From the NCBI GenBank assembly GCA_018396695.1, contig JAGTQU010000002.1:62411-126410 (forward strand): 64,000 bases of DNA. Reading direction: 5' to 3'. Shown one piece after another: positions 35,264 through 43,845 of this stretch (the first letter of the stretch is position 1; every line of letters begins with the position of its first letter). Both the position numbers and the translations under genes were made by a program. The notes under the pieces are model-generated. The model made no database searches. It was not told the DNA's origin and saw only the letters and a program-made list of their open reading frames with translations. The DNA is from Candidatus Bathyarchaeota archaeon. Its GTDB lineage: Archaea; Thermoproteota; Bathyarchaeia; TCS64.

Positions 35264-35581
35264 TCAGCTGTACTCGCGCCAAGTATAATCGCATTTGGTG
35301 CACCGATAGAACTGGGTTGAGCTTTCGTCTATCCCCCTTGTCTGAACCATCCACCAATACGCCATGCTGTTACCGCACATAGGGCATTTGATCTTGACTT
35401 GAGGAGTCGTCCTCAAGTTCAGCTCCTTTTTGCCTATTATTACAACCTTATCTTTTTCAGCCCCATGTTTCGAGTATATTACATCTTTCTCTATCATTTC
35501 CTCGGTACCGCATTTCGGGCAGACTAATGCTTGTTTCTCTCGATCTATGGTTAGAATAGATCCGCATCGAGAGCAGAACTT
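35264..35581 (-). CDS. tfs: Transcription factor S (TFIIS-like / RNA polymerase subunit M)
   Basis: 105 residues from ATG 35581, the normal length; the open frame extends upstream to 35653 but would overlap the DUF99 gene and lacks similarity there. Two zinc ribbons are complete: CSRCG...CPKCG at the N-terminus and CPMCG...CTKCDYTWREYS at the end. The acidic loop TRGIDESSTQFYRC carries the Asp-Glu pair that triggers transcript cleavage by backtracked RNA polymerase. Confidence 0.93.
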   Translation of the reverse strand, partial: KFCSRCGSILTIDREKQALVCPKCGTEEMIEKDVIYSKHGAEKDKVVIIGKKELNLRTTPQVKIKCPMCGNSMAYWWMVQTRGIDESSTQFYRCTKCDYTWREYS

Positions 35582-35640
35582 CATCAAAAGTAACCTCGCG
35601 TTTTTAATCTGACTGCGGATCCTCCTTTTAAAGGTTTTGT

Positions 35641-36174
35641 CTACTCGCAACAAGCTAGAGAATCAAGTATGAGGTTAGCGACTCTGAGACATTCAGGTAA
35701 CGCTTCATCGAGCCGGGAGGCCATTTTAATAACCCTTTCAGCTGTGCGAGGTTTTAAACCGAGGGATGTAATGTTTAAGATTGTCTCTTCTTTTTTAATC
35801 TGGAAGTGAGTTGCGCCCTCCCATAGGAGTGGGGGGTTGATGTTAAAAGATAAAATTAACACAGGCTTTTTAACGGATTGTGCAAGTCTTAAAGGGTCTA
35901 GAGACTCTGCCTCATAAGAGATTGGATGCTCCAATATTATAATCCGAACTTGTTCGTAATGGGGAGAAGATAGAATCATATTGACAACATCTGGGATTAG
36001 ATCAGTCCCTTTAGTTATGCTTTTCATTACGCCGTCTAGTAGAGAGTTTCCACGAAACACAACTCCAACAATGTTGAACCCTTCCCCCAGGATCCTCTTT
36101 CTTATGGCTATTCCAAGAGTCCTGACTTCTCTTTTCACCTGTCTTATAGGGGGGGATATGATTTCTTTCATCAA
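35641..36174 (-). CDS. DUF99 family protein
   Basis: 177 residues. The family pattern is clear: KREVRTLGIAI at the N-terminus, FNIVGVVFRGNSLLDGVM with the conserved Arg-Gly, and IIILEHPISY followed by KKPVLILSF. DUF99 is distantly related to endonuclease V but lacks a proven activity. Its start overlaps the rpoL stop by 4 nt, so it is coupled to the RNA polymerase and exosome genes. The C-terminus ends with a Cys-Cys-Glu. Confidence 0.9.
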   Translation of the reverse strand: MMKEIISPPIRQVKREVRTLGIAIRKRILGEGFNIVGVVFRGNSLLDGVMKSITKGTDLIPDVVNMILSSPHYEQVRIIILEHPISYEAESLDPLRLAQSVKKPVLILSFNINPPLLWEGATHFQIKKEETILNITSLGLKPRTAERVIKMASRLDEALPECLRVANLILDSLACCE

Positions 36175-36482
36175 CTTGCCTGTTTCTCACGGTTTATCTC
36201 TGTAAATAAAATCTGTTTCTCAAAGTCCGAAAGAAACTCATTAAGCATGATCTTTGCATTTTCTGCAGCCTCTACTAGAGCTTCCTCAGGGGATTTCCCA
36301 TCGTTAGTCACGACCGTTAAGATTGATTTATTCATGAGAGGGTGGGGTTTTGAATATCCAGCCATCTTAACATATTTCAGTCTCAGAAGAGAGCTTTGAA
36401 GAAGGTTGAGAAGAGTATGCCCCTCATCTCCAACTTCCATCATTATACGATCCTGATCGCGTTTAACTATGTTAAGCTTCAA
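36171..36482 (-). CDS. rpoL: DNA-directed RNA polymerase subunit L
   Basis: 103 residues, matching Rpb11/AC19-like subunit L: GDEGHTLLNLLQSSLL is the family signature and YSKPHPLMNKSILTVVTNDGKSPEEALVEAAENA follows it. It dimerises with subunit D to start polymerase assembly. Overlaps of 4 nt with both the Csl4 gene upstream and the DUF99 gene downstream show a tightly coupled operon. Confidence 0.94.
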   Translation of the reverse strand: MKLNIVKRDQDRIMMEVGDEGHTLLNLLQSSLLRLKYVKMAGYSKPHPLMNKSILTVVTNDGKSPEEALVEAAENAKIMLNEFLSDFEKQILFTEINREKQAS

Positions 36483-37045
36483 TTCAGTTCCTCCGCACCG
36501 TATGATGTGGATATCTTTCTACGCTCAACACGCCCGCACCTTGGACATGCTAACCTGTTTCTATGATTCTCGAGGAACATTCCACATTTAGAACAGTAAG
36601 CATATACCACTCCATAATCTGAACTGTCAATAGATAGTTGAAGAATCCTATTTTTAGTATTGATGATCTTAGCCTTCACGATATCTCCGTTTCTAACCTC
36701 CATTAACATATTTCTGTTGCCATCTAAGCTTTGGATTATACCAGTGTAGGGAGAGGGGAGCAACTTACCATCGAGTATGAATACATCGACCATTGCATCG
36801 TGTCTCATGACCGATCCTACTTCTCCATAGACCTCCATTCCCTCCCTAGGAAGCAGCAGGCTACGGTTTATCTTTGAGACAGCTAACTCCCTCTTCGACG
36901 GATCATATCTAATCGTCCCGAGCTCAGCCGACCTAATCACTCCGTTCTTCTGATACAATCCTGAGCCTGGAAAGAACTCTTCGACTACCCCTAACCTTTC
37001 GCCAGGGAAGACGATTCCTCCTTGAATTTTGGCTTGCTTCGACAT
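36479..37045 (-). CDS. csl4: Exosome RNA-binding subunit Csl4
   Basis: 188 residues in three parts: an N-terminal beta domain (VFPGERLGVVEEFFPGSGLY), a central S1 RNA-binding domain (about 60-145) and a C-terminal zinc ribbon CSKCG...CPRCGRVERRKIS. It caps the archaeal RNA exosome and works with DnaG, which is also encoded in this window. It starts the csl4-rpoL-DUF99 run with 4-nt overlaps. Confidence 0.93.
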   Translation of the reverse strand: MSKQAKIQGGIVFPGERLGVVEEFFPGSGLYQKNGVIRSAELGTIRYDPSKRELAVSKINRSLLLPREGMEVYGEVGSVMRHDAMVDVFILDGKLLPSPYTGIIQSLDGNRNMLMEVRNGDIVKAKIINTKNRILQLSIDSSDYGVVYAYCSKCGMFLENHRNRLACPRCGRVERRKISTSYGAEELN

Positions 37046-37172
37046 TTTCTTCGTTCCTCTTGATGTGTGTTGAGCCTTTCGAAGATTTGATTACATCAGA
37101 AGCCCTTAAACCTTCCCCTCAAAAGAGGCTTACTCTTAAACAAGACTTGAAGATTGGCGTTTCCTCAAGAGC

Positions 37173-37802
37173 TCAGGATCGAATAATCCTGAGCATATCT
37201 ACAGCCACCATCTTGCTAGGTTTTCTATGAAACTCGAAGAGACGAGGGATCTTGATTCTACTGCTCAAGACCACGGAGACTTCAAAACCTCTCCTTCTAA
37301 CGTATTCGATTATGAAGTCTCTTGAACTGCTTTTATGTATAGAGTAGATTACTCTCGAGAGAGTCATTGAAACGGATAAGAATCGAACGTCCATGTGTCT
37401 CTTCTTAGTTCCGAAAGAGGGGTTCATTATCACTGTATCGAATACTCCGCGAATTGCGCTGATGTCGCCGATGATCCAATAGATGTTATCTGTATGGATA
37501 ACCTCTTTAGCGTTATTTACGGCGGTTCTAACGGCGTCTGGGTCGATATCGATCCCGACAACGCTTTGAGCGCCTAGAATCTTGGCGCCTATACCTAACC
37601 TTCCAGATCCGCATCCTAGATCAATGATCGACTTACCCTGAACATCGTCGAAAATGAATGAGGCAGTGAACAACAGCTCGGCGGCGATGTCAGCAGGCGT
37701 CGTATATTGTTCGAGTTCAACCTTAGGAGATAAGTGGGGCTTCATTTTTTCAAGCATTTTTTCGATCTCTATCCTTGGAGGGATTCTTTCCAACCCTCCC
37801 AC
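37173..37802 (-). CDS. METTL5-like SAM-dependent RNA methyltransferase (COG2263)
   Basis: 209 residues. SAM-binding motif I is IIDLGCGSGRLGIGA, with VVGIDIDPDA as motif II and MNPSFGTKKRHMD as motif IV, where NPPFG is usual. The start (LEQYTTPADIAAELL) is the family hallmark. METTL5 homologues methylate adenine-N6 in small-subunit rRNA; the archaeal members are presumed to act on rRNA. From GTG 37802 it overlaps the dph2 end by 34 nt; a start at TTG 37793 or Met 37757 would shorten it. The Ser in NPSFG is a mild departure from the catalytic consensus. Confidence 0.88.
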   Translation of the reverse strand: MGGLERIPPRIEIEKMLEKMKPHLSPKVELEQYTTPADIAAELLFTASFIFDDVQGKSIIDLGCGSGRLGIGAKILGAQSVVGIDIDPDAVRTAVNNAKEVIHTDNIYWIIGDISAIRGVFDTVIMNPSFGTKKRHMDVRFLSVSMTLSRVIYSIHKSSSRDFIIEYVRRRGFEVSVVLSSRIKIPRLFEFHRKPSKMVAVDMLRIIRS

Positions 37803-38770
37803 CAGCCTTTCAATCCAAGCATAATAAGGGCTTCATCCCAGTTTATGATAGGTTTAGGGAGAGGAATATCTCCGTCTAAGACGATTCTGGGGCAAGCAGT
37901 ATTAACGAAGGCTTCAAACTCTGAGAAGTTCATGAGATTCTCAACCTGAACCTCATCCAAGCATATGGTAACAGCTTCCTTTCCCGCTGATTTAAGCGTC
38001 TCTCTTAGCTGTTCGGCTATCTTCATTTTAAGCTGACCGGGTTTAATGCTGACTATGACGCCGAAGAGGCTTGCCTTTCTAGCAGCCTCTATCGCAGCCA
38101 TCCTTCGCATGGCAAACCTATTCAACTCCGATTCTCCGATCGTGTAGACGGTTAGGGTGTACGGGTCAGCAGCCACTACAGGTTTTCGAGTAGCATATGC
38201 GAGACCGAGGGGGTGAAAGCGTCCGCCGCCGATGAAGAGGAATCCATCAACTTTTGCAGCCACATCGATAGAGGAACTGTAGTCGCACCCTAAAACCTGG
38301 CCTTTTTCATGAGCCTTCTTACCTTCACCTCCAACGACGACAGAGTATCCCTTTTTCTTTAAACAGTTAGCAGCTTCCTCGAGCTGATGAGAGTGTTGGA
38401 TGGTCGTCGCCAATCCTATCCTCCCCCATCCTTTTAAGAAAGGGGAGGCGGAGTCTATGAGCTTATCCACCTCGAAATTGACCCTGGCGTTGATGTAGAT
38501 CAAGGGTATCTTTTCATCCAAGACCATTTTATCATGCCCATAATGGATTATCAAGTCAGCGTTAACAGCCTCTCCCTGATGAAAGGCTAGGTCGCATCCA
38601 CCATAACATGATCCTCCGTGTAGAAAGTACTCGGCGTCGGTCCTCTCACTTAAAGACTTGATAATTTCGAAGGCTCTTGGTCTCAATCCGTCAGGAAGCT
38701 GCAGGAGGACTCTTCTAGAGCCTCTTTTTCTAACCTCTTCCGAGACACGTTCTATCTCTAAATCATACAA
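37769..38770 (-). CDS. dph2: Diphthamide synthesis enzyme Dph2
   Basis: 333 residues. The three Fe-S cluster cysteines of this radical-SAM-like enzyme are visible: GSCYGGCDLA near 55-63, GCDYS near 163 and NTACPRIVLD near 288-294. Other conserved parts are VLLQLPDGLRP at the start, HYGHDKM and FIGGGRFHPLGLAYAT. It transfers the 3-amino-3-carboxypropyl group of SAM to the diphthamide histidine of elongation factor 2. Archaea use one homodimeric Dph2, as here. The gene precedes the rRNA methylase with overlap. Confidence 0.94.
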   Translation of the reverse strand: MYDLEIERVSEEVRKRGSRRVLLQLPDGLRPRAFEIIKSLSERTDAEYFLHGGSCYGGCDLAFHQGEAVNADLIIHYGHDKMVLDEKIPLIYINARVNFEVDKLIDSASPFLKGWGRIGLATTIQHSHQLEEAANCLKKKGYSVVVGGEGKKAHEKGQVLGCDYSSSIDVAAKVDGFLFIGGGRFHPLGLAYATRKPVVAADPYTLTVYTIGESELNRFAMRRMAAIEAARKASLFGVIVSIKPGQLKMKIAEQLRETLKSAGKEAVTICLDEVQVENLMNFSEFEAFVNTACPRIVLDGDIPLPKPIINWDEALIMLGLKGWWEGWKESLQG

Positions 38771-38827
38771 GTCAAACCTGTAGAAGGATCTATTATTGCA
38801 TGTTTTTATCTATTAGGTTCTATGCCT

Positions 38828-39325
38828 CTAATTATTCGGTCTCACAACTATCCTACTTTTTACCGGAAACTTTGCCGCAGCCCTCTCAAGAGCCTCTTTC
38901 GCTACCTCTATGCCGTTCTCAGTAACCTCTGCACGGATGATGGGCTCACCTCGCATAACTCTTGCAGCTGTGCCTACAGGTTTACCATAAGCCTTCTTCA
39001 TACCTTCTTGGAACCTGTCCGCTTGAGCTACGTTCACCCTCTTATGTTCCCTGAGTACCACGTGCGGATACGGGATCACCTTCATCGCATACCCTTCTCG
39101 CCCCAGCTTCAATTCTAACAACCTGTTAGCGGCAATCCTGGCTGACTCGAGAGCATTGTGTCGAATCTGGGCGTTCTCTAAGTTTATCAGCTCAACCGTG
39201 TAAGGGTAATCGCGGCTGGTGTCCCCCATGGTAAACTTGGTTATTTTGGATCCTGGAACTCCGCCCATGAAGGTTCTCCTAGTATATGGCATCCCTTTAA
39301 TATCTTTAAAGTTACGTGCCTTCAA
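38828..39325 (-). CDS. rpl10e: 50S ribosomal protein L10e (uL16)
   Basis: 165 residues, full length. MKARNFKDIKGMPYTRR and the conserved MKVIPYPHVVLREH segment identify archaeal L10e. The loop QADRFQEGMKKAYGKPVGTAARV corresponds to the region near the peptidyl-transferase centre and tRNA. It lies between the DUF655 gene (45 nt upstream) and dph2 (57 nt downstream). Confidence 0.96.
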   Translation of the reverse strand: MKARNFKDIKGMPYTRRTFMGGVPGSKITKFTMGDTSRDYPYTVELINLENAQIRHNALESARIAANRLLELKLGREGYAMKVIPYPHVVLREHKRVNVAQADRFQEGMKKAYGKPVGTAARVMRGEPIIRAEVTENGIEVAKEALERAAAKFPVKSRIVVRPNN

Positions 39326-39370
39326 TGTTTATCCACCATCAATCATGAGAGGACTCTTAAAAATTTGGTG

Positions 39371-39949
39371 CTAGATCGGTCTCGTGAAGAGCTGATATTT
39401 CTCGCTGCTCGAGAGTTCGTCGAGAACCCTTCGCGCAAGCATTTTCACAGGATCTGAAATATTAACTCGTTGCTGAAGGTCTTCGAAGCTAGTGAATGGT
39501 TTTTTCTCCCTCTGCTCCAATATCTGCCACATGAGCTTTTTACCGATCCCTGGGATGAGTTCAAGGGAATGCATCCTAGGGGTGACGGGTTGAGAAGTAT
39601 TGAAAAAGTTGATGAATGGCTTCTCATTTGACGTGATTATCGTTTCAACTACTGTAGGGAGCTCGGACTTGGCGGTGGAAGTGAGGTCATTATATGTGAT
39701 CCTGCCGATGATGTGATAGATCTTCGATCTGCCAGACTTTCCAATGTAGATTCGTTCACGGATCTTGAAGGTCGCGTTTCTAATTGGCTCAGCCTCCAAA
39801 AGCGTAAAGAAACTCTCTCCAACCAGCTGGATAATATTTCGAGCATGGTACGTAGGATGAGCTATACCAGGTCTTCCGTGCGGGAGATCATCGAGGACGT
39901 ATGCATACTCTTCATACCTCTTGTTTGCATATGTGTCTTGCCGAATCAA
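39371..39949 (-). CDS. DUF655 RNA-binding protein (OB fold plus helix-hairpin-helix)
   Basis: 192 residues. EYAYVLDDLPHGRPG and the following beta-rich part form the OB-like domain, and LELIPGIGKKLMWQILEQREKKPFTSFEDLQQRV is a clear helix-hairpin-helix. DUF655 proteins are conserved in archaea beside rpl21e and rpoF, as seen here, and are assumed to bind rRNA or tRNA. The usual neighbour ksgA/rsmA is replaced by rpl10e. It lies 182 nt after rpoF. Confidence 0.9.
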   Translation of the reverse strand: MIRQDTYANKRYEEYAYVLDDLPHGRPGIAHPTYHARNIIQLVGESFFTLLEAEPIRNATFKIRERIYIGKSGRSKIYHIIGRITYNDLTSTAKSELPTVVETIITSNEKPFINFFNTSQPVTPRMHSLELIPGIGKKLMWQILEQREKKPFTSFEDLQQRVNISDPVKMLARRVLDELSSSEKYQLFTRPI

Positions 39950-40131
39950 ATCTAAAGCCTCCAGCTAATCAACCCTGTTTTTATCGTATATGAGCAATAA
40001 GCCACACCGTAAAACTCTTTTTCAATTATTAAACGTAATAAGGTGTTATTATCTTTTATTAAATTTTAGCATATCTACTTTCGATGGTTGAAACTGGTTT
40101 TACTAAAGAGTTAATGGAGTCGATGGGATCG

Positions 40132-40455
40132 CTACTTAGGCGCGTATTTTGCCACTATTTTCATTATCTTGTTTAAATCCTCTTCAGAAATAATCTTCTG
40201 CCTCCCTAAAAATACTCTCAATTCTTCCAAGGTAGATGGGAGACAGTTTACGATTTGAACGGCTACGCTTTTCTCCAGCATATTGTCTTGAGTGAGTTCT
40301 TCAACCATTTTGATGGAGTTGTCATATTCTAGCTTCGAGAATTTTGAAACATAGTCTAGGACCCTTCTTTGGAGAGGGTCGAGGTTTTCTTCCTTAGCCT
40401 CAAGTATTCTCTTAACTTCAGCTAACGTAATATCCTTTTTTTCAAGTACTGACAT
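40132..40455 (-). CDS. rpoF: RNA polymerase subunit F (Rpb4)
   Basis: 107 residues. ITLAEVKRILEA at the start, QRRVLDYVSKFSKLEY in the middle and QIVNCLPSTLEELRVFLGRQKIISEEDLNKIMKIVAKY match the Rpb4/RpoF HRDC-like fold. With subunit E (Rpb7), which is not in the window, it forms the polymerase stalk. It lies 11 nt after rpl21e, a classic archaeal order. Confidence 0.92.
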   Translation of the reverse strand: MSVLEKKDITLAEVKRILEAKEENLDPLQRRVLDYVSKFSKLEYDNSIKMVEELTQDNMLEKSVAVQIVNCLPSTLEELRVFLGRQKIISEEDLNKIMKIVAKYAPK

Positions 40456-40466
40456 ATATGATTCTC

Positions 40467-40766
40467 CTAAAACTTCATAAGATGTTCAGGGAGGGCGATT
40501 ATCTTTTTAACGATCTTTGTTTGAGGGATCTCTATGACGTAGGCTCTACCCCTTCTGGCGATTACTGTTCCTACCTTGCCTTGATACCTTTTATGCGGCA
40601 TCCCTTTGTGAATCCCTGAATCTATTTTAATAACAACTTTCTCTCCGATCTCGTACTGAGCAAGTATTCTACTAAGCCCCAATTTACCTTTCTCCCTAAC
40701 CGACTTCGTTAGGGCGCTTCGACTCTTCCTGCGAGGCCCACTTGATTTACCCATATCATGTATCAC
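40467..40766 (-). CDS. rpl21e: 50S ribosomal protein L21e
   Basis: 99 residues with the KOW-like SH3 barrel: GEKVVIKIDSGIHKGMPHKRYQGKVGTVIARRGRAYVIEI. The N-terminus is very basic (SSGPRRKSRSALTKSVREKG). Its start overlaps the SRP54 stop by 4 nt, and rpoF follows 11 nt later. Confidence 0.95.
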   Translation of the reverse strand: MIHDMGKSSGPRRKSRSALTKSVREKGKLGLSRILAQYEIGEKVVIKIDSGIHKGMPHKRYQGKVGTVIARRGRAYVIEIPQTKIVKKIIALPEHLMKF

Positions 40767-42088
40767 CCGAATCTGAGGGGGAGGTGCTTCATAAACCCTC
40801 TCTTCCCCTTCAACTGTTTAAACATTCTCTTCATGTCGTTAAACTGTTTTATAAGTTCTCTCACCTCACGCTCCTCCGTTCCAGACCCGCGGGCTATGCG
40901 TTTAATTCTGCTTGCATTCAGAATCTTTGGATCCTCCCTCTCACTTGGAGTCATCGACTGTATGATGAAGCGCCACTTATCAAGCCTCTCCTTTGCGACG
41001 TCGAACTGTTCCTTCGGCAGTTGGTATCCGAGACCCGGAACCATGGAGATTATCTTTTCTAAGGGGCCCATGCTCCTCATAGCCTCGAACTGCTGATACA
41101 TGTCGGCAAGTGTGAACTTTCCTGATAGTATCGCTCTGACATTCTTCTCTGTGACAGGAACCTCAGCCTCCTTAACCTTCCTGACTAACCCCTCAACGTC
41201 TCCCATGCCTAAGAGCTGCCCGATGAAGCGGCTTGGAACGAAGGGCTCAAGGTCTTCGATCTTCTCTCCTGTTCCAATGAACTTTATCTTCGCTCCAATA
41301 GAGGCTACAGAAGAGAGAGCCCCTCCACCCCTTGCGGAACCGTCTAGTTTTGCGACTATTATCGAACCTATGCTCGTAGCTTTGTTAAAGGCTTCCGCCT
41401 GGATGGCAGCCTGCTGACCTATTGTACCATCTAGGACTAGGATTATCTCCGTCGGCTTGATAGCTTCAGCTATCTTCTGCATCTCTAATATCAGTGACTT
41501 CTCCTCCTTATGCCTTCCAGAGGTGTCCACTATCACTACATCATAATTCTTGAATCTCTCCACTCCACGCTTCGCGACTTTGACAGCGTTCTTCTCTTGC
41601 AACTCGCCGTAGAAATCTACCTTGATGGAGTCTGCAAGCTGTTGAAGCTGCTCATAGGCTCCCGCTCTGAAAGTATCGGCGCAGACAAGCCCCGTTTTCA
41701 AACCCCTCTTCTGGAAGTATCTCGCAAGCTTAGCTCCAGTAGTGGTCTTTCCAGATCCCTGGATCCCTACGAGCATGAGGATATTTTGTGCCCCAGGATT
41801 GATCTCGAGAGATTCAGGTTTCTCCCCTAAAAACTTCGTCAACTCCTCGTAGACAACCTTGACGATATGCTCTCTCCGGCTTATTCCAGGAGGCAGCTTC
41901 TCATCCAGAGCTCTTTTCTCAATATTCTTTGATAGCTCTAAGACAAGTTGAACATTCACATCAGCTTGCAGCAGCGCTCTCTGAAAATCTCTGATCAGCT
42001 CTTTAACGATCTCTCTATCAACTACTGGTGCCCTAATAACCCTTTTTAAGGCTTCGTACAGGGATGAGCCGAGACTCTCTAAGACCAT
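40763..42088 (-). CDS. srp54: Signal recognition particle protein SRP54
   Basis: 441 residues. The N domain (1-85) is followed by the GTPase G domain with GIQGSGKTTTGAKLA (G1), VCADTFRAGAYEQL, DTSGRHKEE (G3), AKLDGSARGGGAL (G4) and a late GTGEKIEDLEPF. The methionine-rich M domain (about 300-430) contains the SRP RNA-binding SxxSxxR/GSG-type sequence RIKRIARGSGTEEREVRELIKQF. It binds the 7S RNA encoded at 13619-13936 and directs secretory and membrane proteins to the translocon. Confidence 0.96.
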   Translation of the reverse strand: MVLESLGSSLYEALKRVIRAPVVDREIVKELIRDFQRALLQADVNVQLVLELSKNIEKRALDEKLPPGISRREHIVKVVYEELTKFLGEKPESLEINPGAQNILMLVGIQGSGKTTTGAKLARYFQKRGLKTGLVCADTFRAGAYEQLQQLADSIKVDFYGELQEKNAVKVAKRGVERFKNYDVVIVDTSGRHKEEKSLILEMQKIAEAIKPTEIILVLDGTIGQQAAIQAEAFNKATSIGSIIVAKLDGSARGGGALSSVASIGAKIKFIGTGEKIEDLEPFVPSRFIGQLLGMGDVEGLVRKVKEAEVPVTEKNVRAILSGKFTLADMYQQFEAMRSMGPLEKIISMVPGLGYQLPKEQFDVAKERLDKWRFIIQSMTPSEREDPKILNASRIKRIARGSGTEEREVRELIKQFNDMKRMFKQLKGKRGFMKHLPLRFG

Positions 42089-42266
42089 CTTCGCACTTAC
42101 CGAAGCTTATTTAATATAGGAGATATACCTAGCTTGTAAATATTGTTTAGTTTCTGGAAAGCTAGGTTCATAAAAACTTTCCTAATTTTTAAAAATGAGC
42201 CTACTCAGCCGAGACCCGAAGAATAATACGGGGAATGAAGTTTTCGTATTGAAGCCCTTTATCTGA

Positions 42267-43202
42267 TTAGCATTCCACTTTCTCTAATGCGGCGGCTATG
42301 ATGAGGGGAAAGATGATGGTTACATCACCAATGATTGAGGAAGTTTTTCTCCCTTTAATCTTCCTCCAGCTGATGGCCTCGCTCAACGGCGCTCCGCTGA
42401 GGCTTCCGTCATCCTCTCTAGCTGAGCTTATCTGTATGGCTGCATCGAGACCATCCCTGAGGGTATTCATGTAAAGCGTGTGATGCTTCGGAGTCCCTCC
42501 TCCAAGAATTATGGCTCCAGCCTTTTTAGCATCATACACTTTCCCAGAGAAGAGATCGAAATCCTTCAGCGGATCTATTACAAGTCTGCTACGCTTCGAG
42601 TACATCCAGAGAGGGATCCCAAGCATCGAGTCGAGAAACCCTGGACTGAAGATGGGGACATTACGCTTAGCAGCGTTGAGCAGGATCGAGTCCTCATCTT
42701 TAACCCTCAGCCCAATCTCCTTTAAAAGACCATTTATGGAGACCCCTACCCGATCCTGTTCAGGTATCGAGTCTAATATCCCATAAACATAATTTTCAAG
42801 GTCGACGAAAACATGCCCTTCCATGTAGATGTCGTAGATCCTGTTAACGTCACTTTTCCGAAGTTTAGCATCATCAGCGTCTGCGCTACCTACGAAGTGT
42901 CTTCCACCCATAGACTCCACTAGATCATGTACAATGTTCGCCCCGTTGGAGACCACTACATCAACGTATCCCCGTCTGATGAGATCCGTGAAAACTAGAC
43001 GTAGACCACTAGGCACGAGTGGTCCGGCGATTGCTAGGAAAGTAGTGTACTCTGGATCCGCGAACATTTCTTTTACAATCTCGACGGCTTCGCCTACTCT
43101 TCCAGCTCCTATCACGCCAGCCCTCTTGAACTCCTCTGAGAGCTCGCCCACGGTCATTCGGAGCTTCAGCCGCATAGGTTTGACGCGTCTCATTTTAAAC
43201 AT
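42267..43202 (-). CDS. dys: Deoxyhypusine synthase
   Basis: 311 residues. NAD-binding and active-site features include FLAIAGPLVPSGLR, VVSNGANIVHDLVE, the APALTD-like substrate region NVPIFSPGFLDSMLG and VGAIILGGGTPKHH-like AGAIILGGGTPKHH. The catalytic lysine is in APLSEAISWRKIK. It transfers the aminobutyl group of spermidine to a lysine of aIF5A. The substrate gene lies 6 nt upstream in the same operon, so enzyme and target are made together. Confidence 0.94.
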   Translation of the reverse strand: MFKMRRVKPMRLKLRMTVGELSEEFKRAGVIGAGRVGEAVEIVKEMFADPEYTTFLAIAGPLVPSGLRLVFTDLIRRGYVDVVVSNGANIVHDLVESMGGRHFVGSADADDAKLRKSDVNRIYDIYMEGHVFVDLENYVYGILDSIPEQDRVGVSINGLLKEIGLRVKDEDSILLNAAKRNVPIFSPGFLDSMLGIPLWMYSKRSRLVIDPLKDFDLFSGKVYDAKKAGAIILGGGTPKHHTLYMNTLRDGLDAAIQISSAREDDGSLSGAPLSEAISWRKIKGRKTSSIIGDVTIIFPLIIAAALEKVEC

Positions 43203-43208
43203 GTTTGA

Positions 43209-43610
43209 TTAGCTCTTAACCCGCTGTATCTTTAAGCGCCCCATTATGTTCCAATATTCAACCTCTTTCCCAGAGGCTAGCTTGGACTTTATCTCTTCAT
43301 CCGTTGGCATAGCCACGTCAAAAATCTCATAAGAGTCGAGATCCATGAGCTGAACCGAGGTCGGGCTCATGGAGACTATCTGAGCGTTCTTCTTCTCAAC
43401 TATCGGGATCTGTATCTGGGCGTCGACTGGGCTGACGAAGCTTCGCTTACTATCGTCGAGTAGGCTTATGGCGGTTACTCTGAATTTGGCGCTCCCATGT
43501 TTACCAGGCTTGCTCTTGTCTATGGAGACTAGGCGGCAGGGCTCGCCGTCGATGACTGCATAGGAGCCAACTTTAAGGTCTCCAACCCTTCCCATTTTGA
43601 ATGACATCAT
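43209..43610 (-). CDS. eif5a: Translation initiation factor aIF5A
   Basis: 133 residues. The N-terminal SH3-like domain displays the hypusination loop SKPGKHGSAK, with Lys37 as the modification site. The C-terminal OB domain follows (QIPIVEKKNAQIVSM to the end). It relieves ribosome stalling on proline-rich and other difficult stretches. It is the first gene of an operon with deoxyhypusine synthase. Confidence 0.95.
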   Translation of the reverse strand: MMSFKMGRVGDLKVGSYAVIDGEPCRLVSIDKSKPGKHGSAKFRVTAISLLDDSKRSFVSPVDAQIQIPIVEKKNAQIVSMSPTSVQLMDLDSYEIFDVAMPTDEEIKSKLASGKEVEYWNIMGRLKIQRVKS

Positions 43611-43845
43611 CTTCCTCTTCCTTGTTTAACTCTGAGTTATCGAACATAAAAAAGATAAAGGTTATGCTGCGACGCTAGTTTAAGAATACTTGAATACCAG
43701 AGTCAGGAGAAGTATCTAACCCTTGGGGGAAAGACCAGAACGAAGAGTATGTTGCTGAGAAGTTAATTAATGTGTTTTTTTCTTAGGGATATTCTTAAAG
43801 TTGTGAATTTCGGTTTTTAAGGTATTGTCGGTATTTCTCCTCTCT

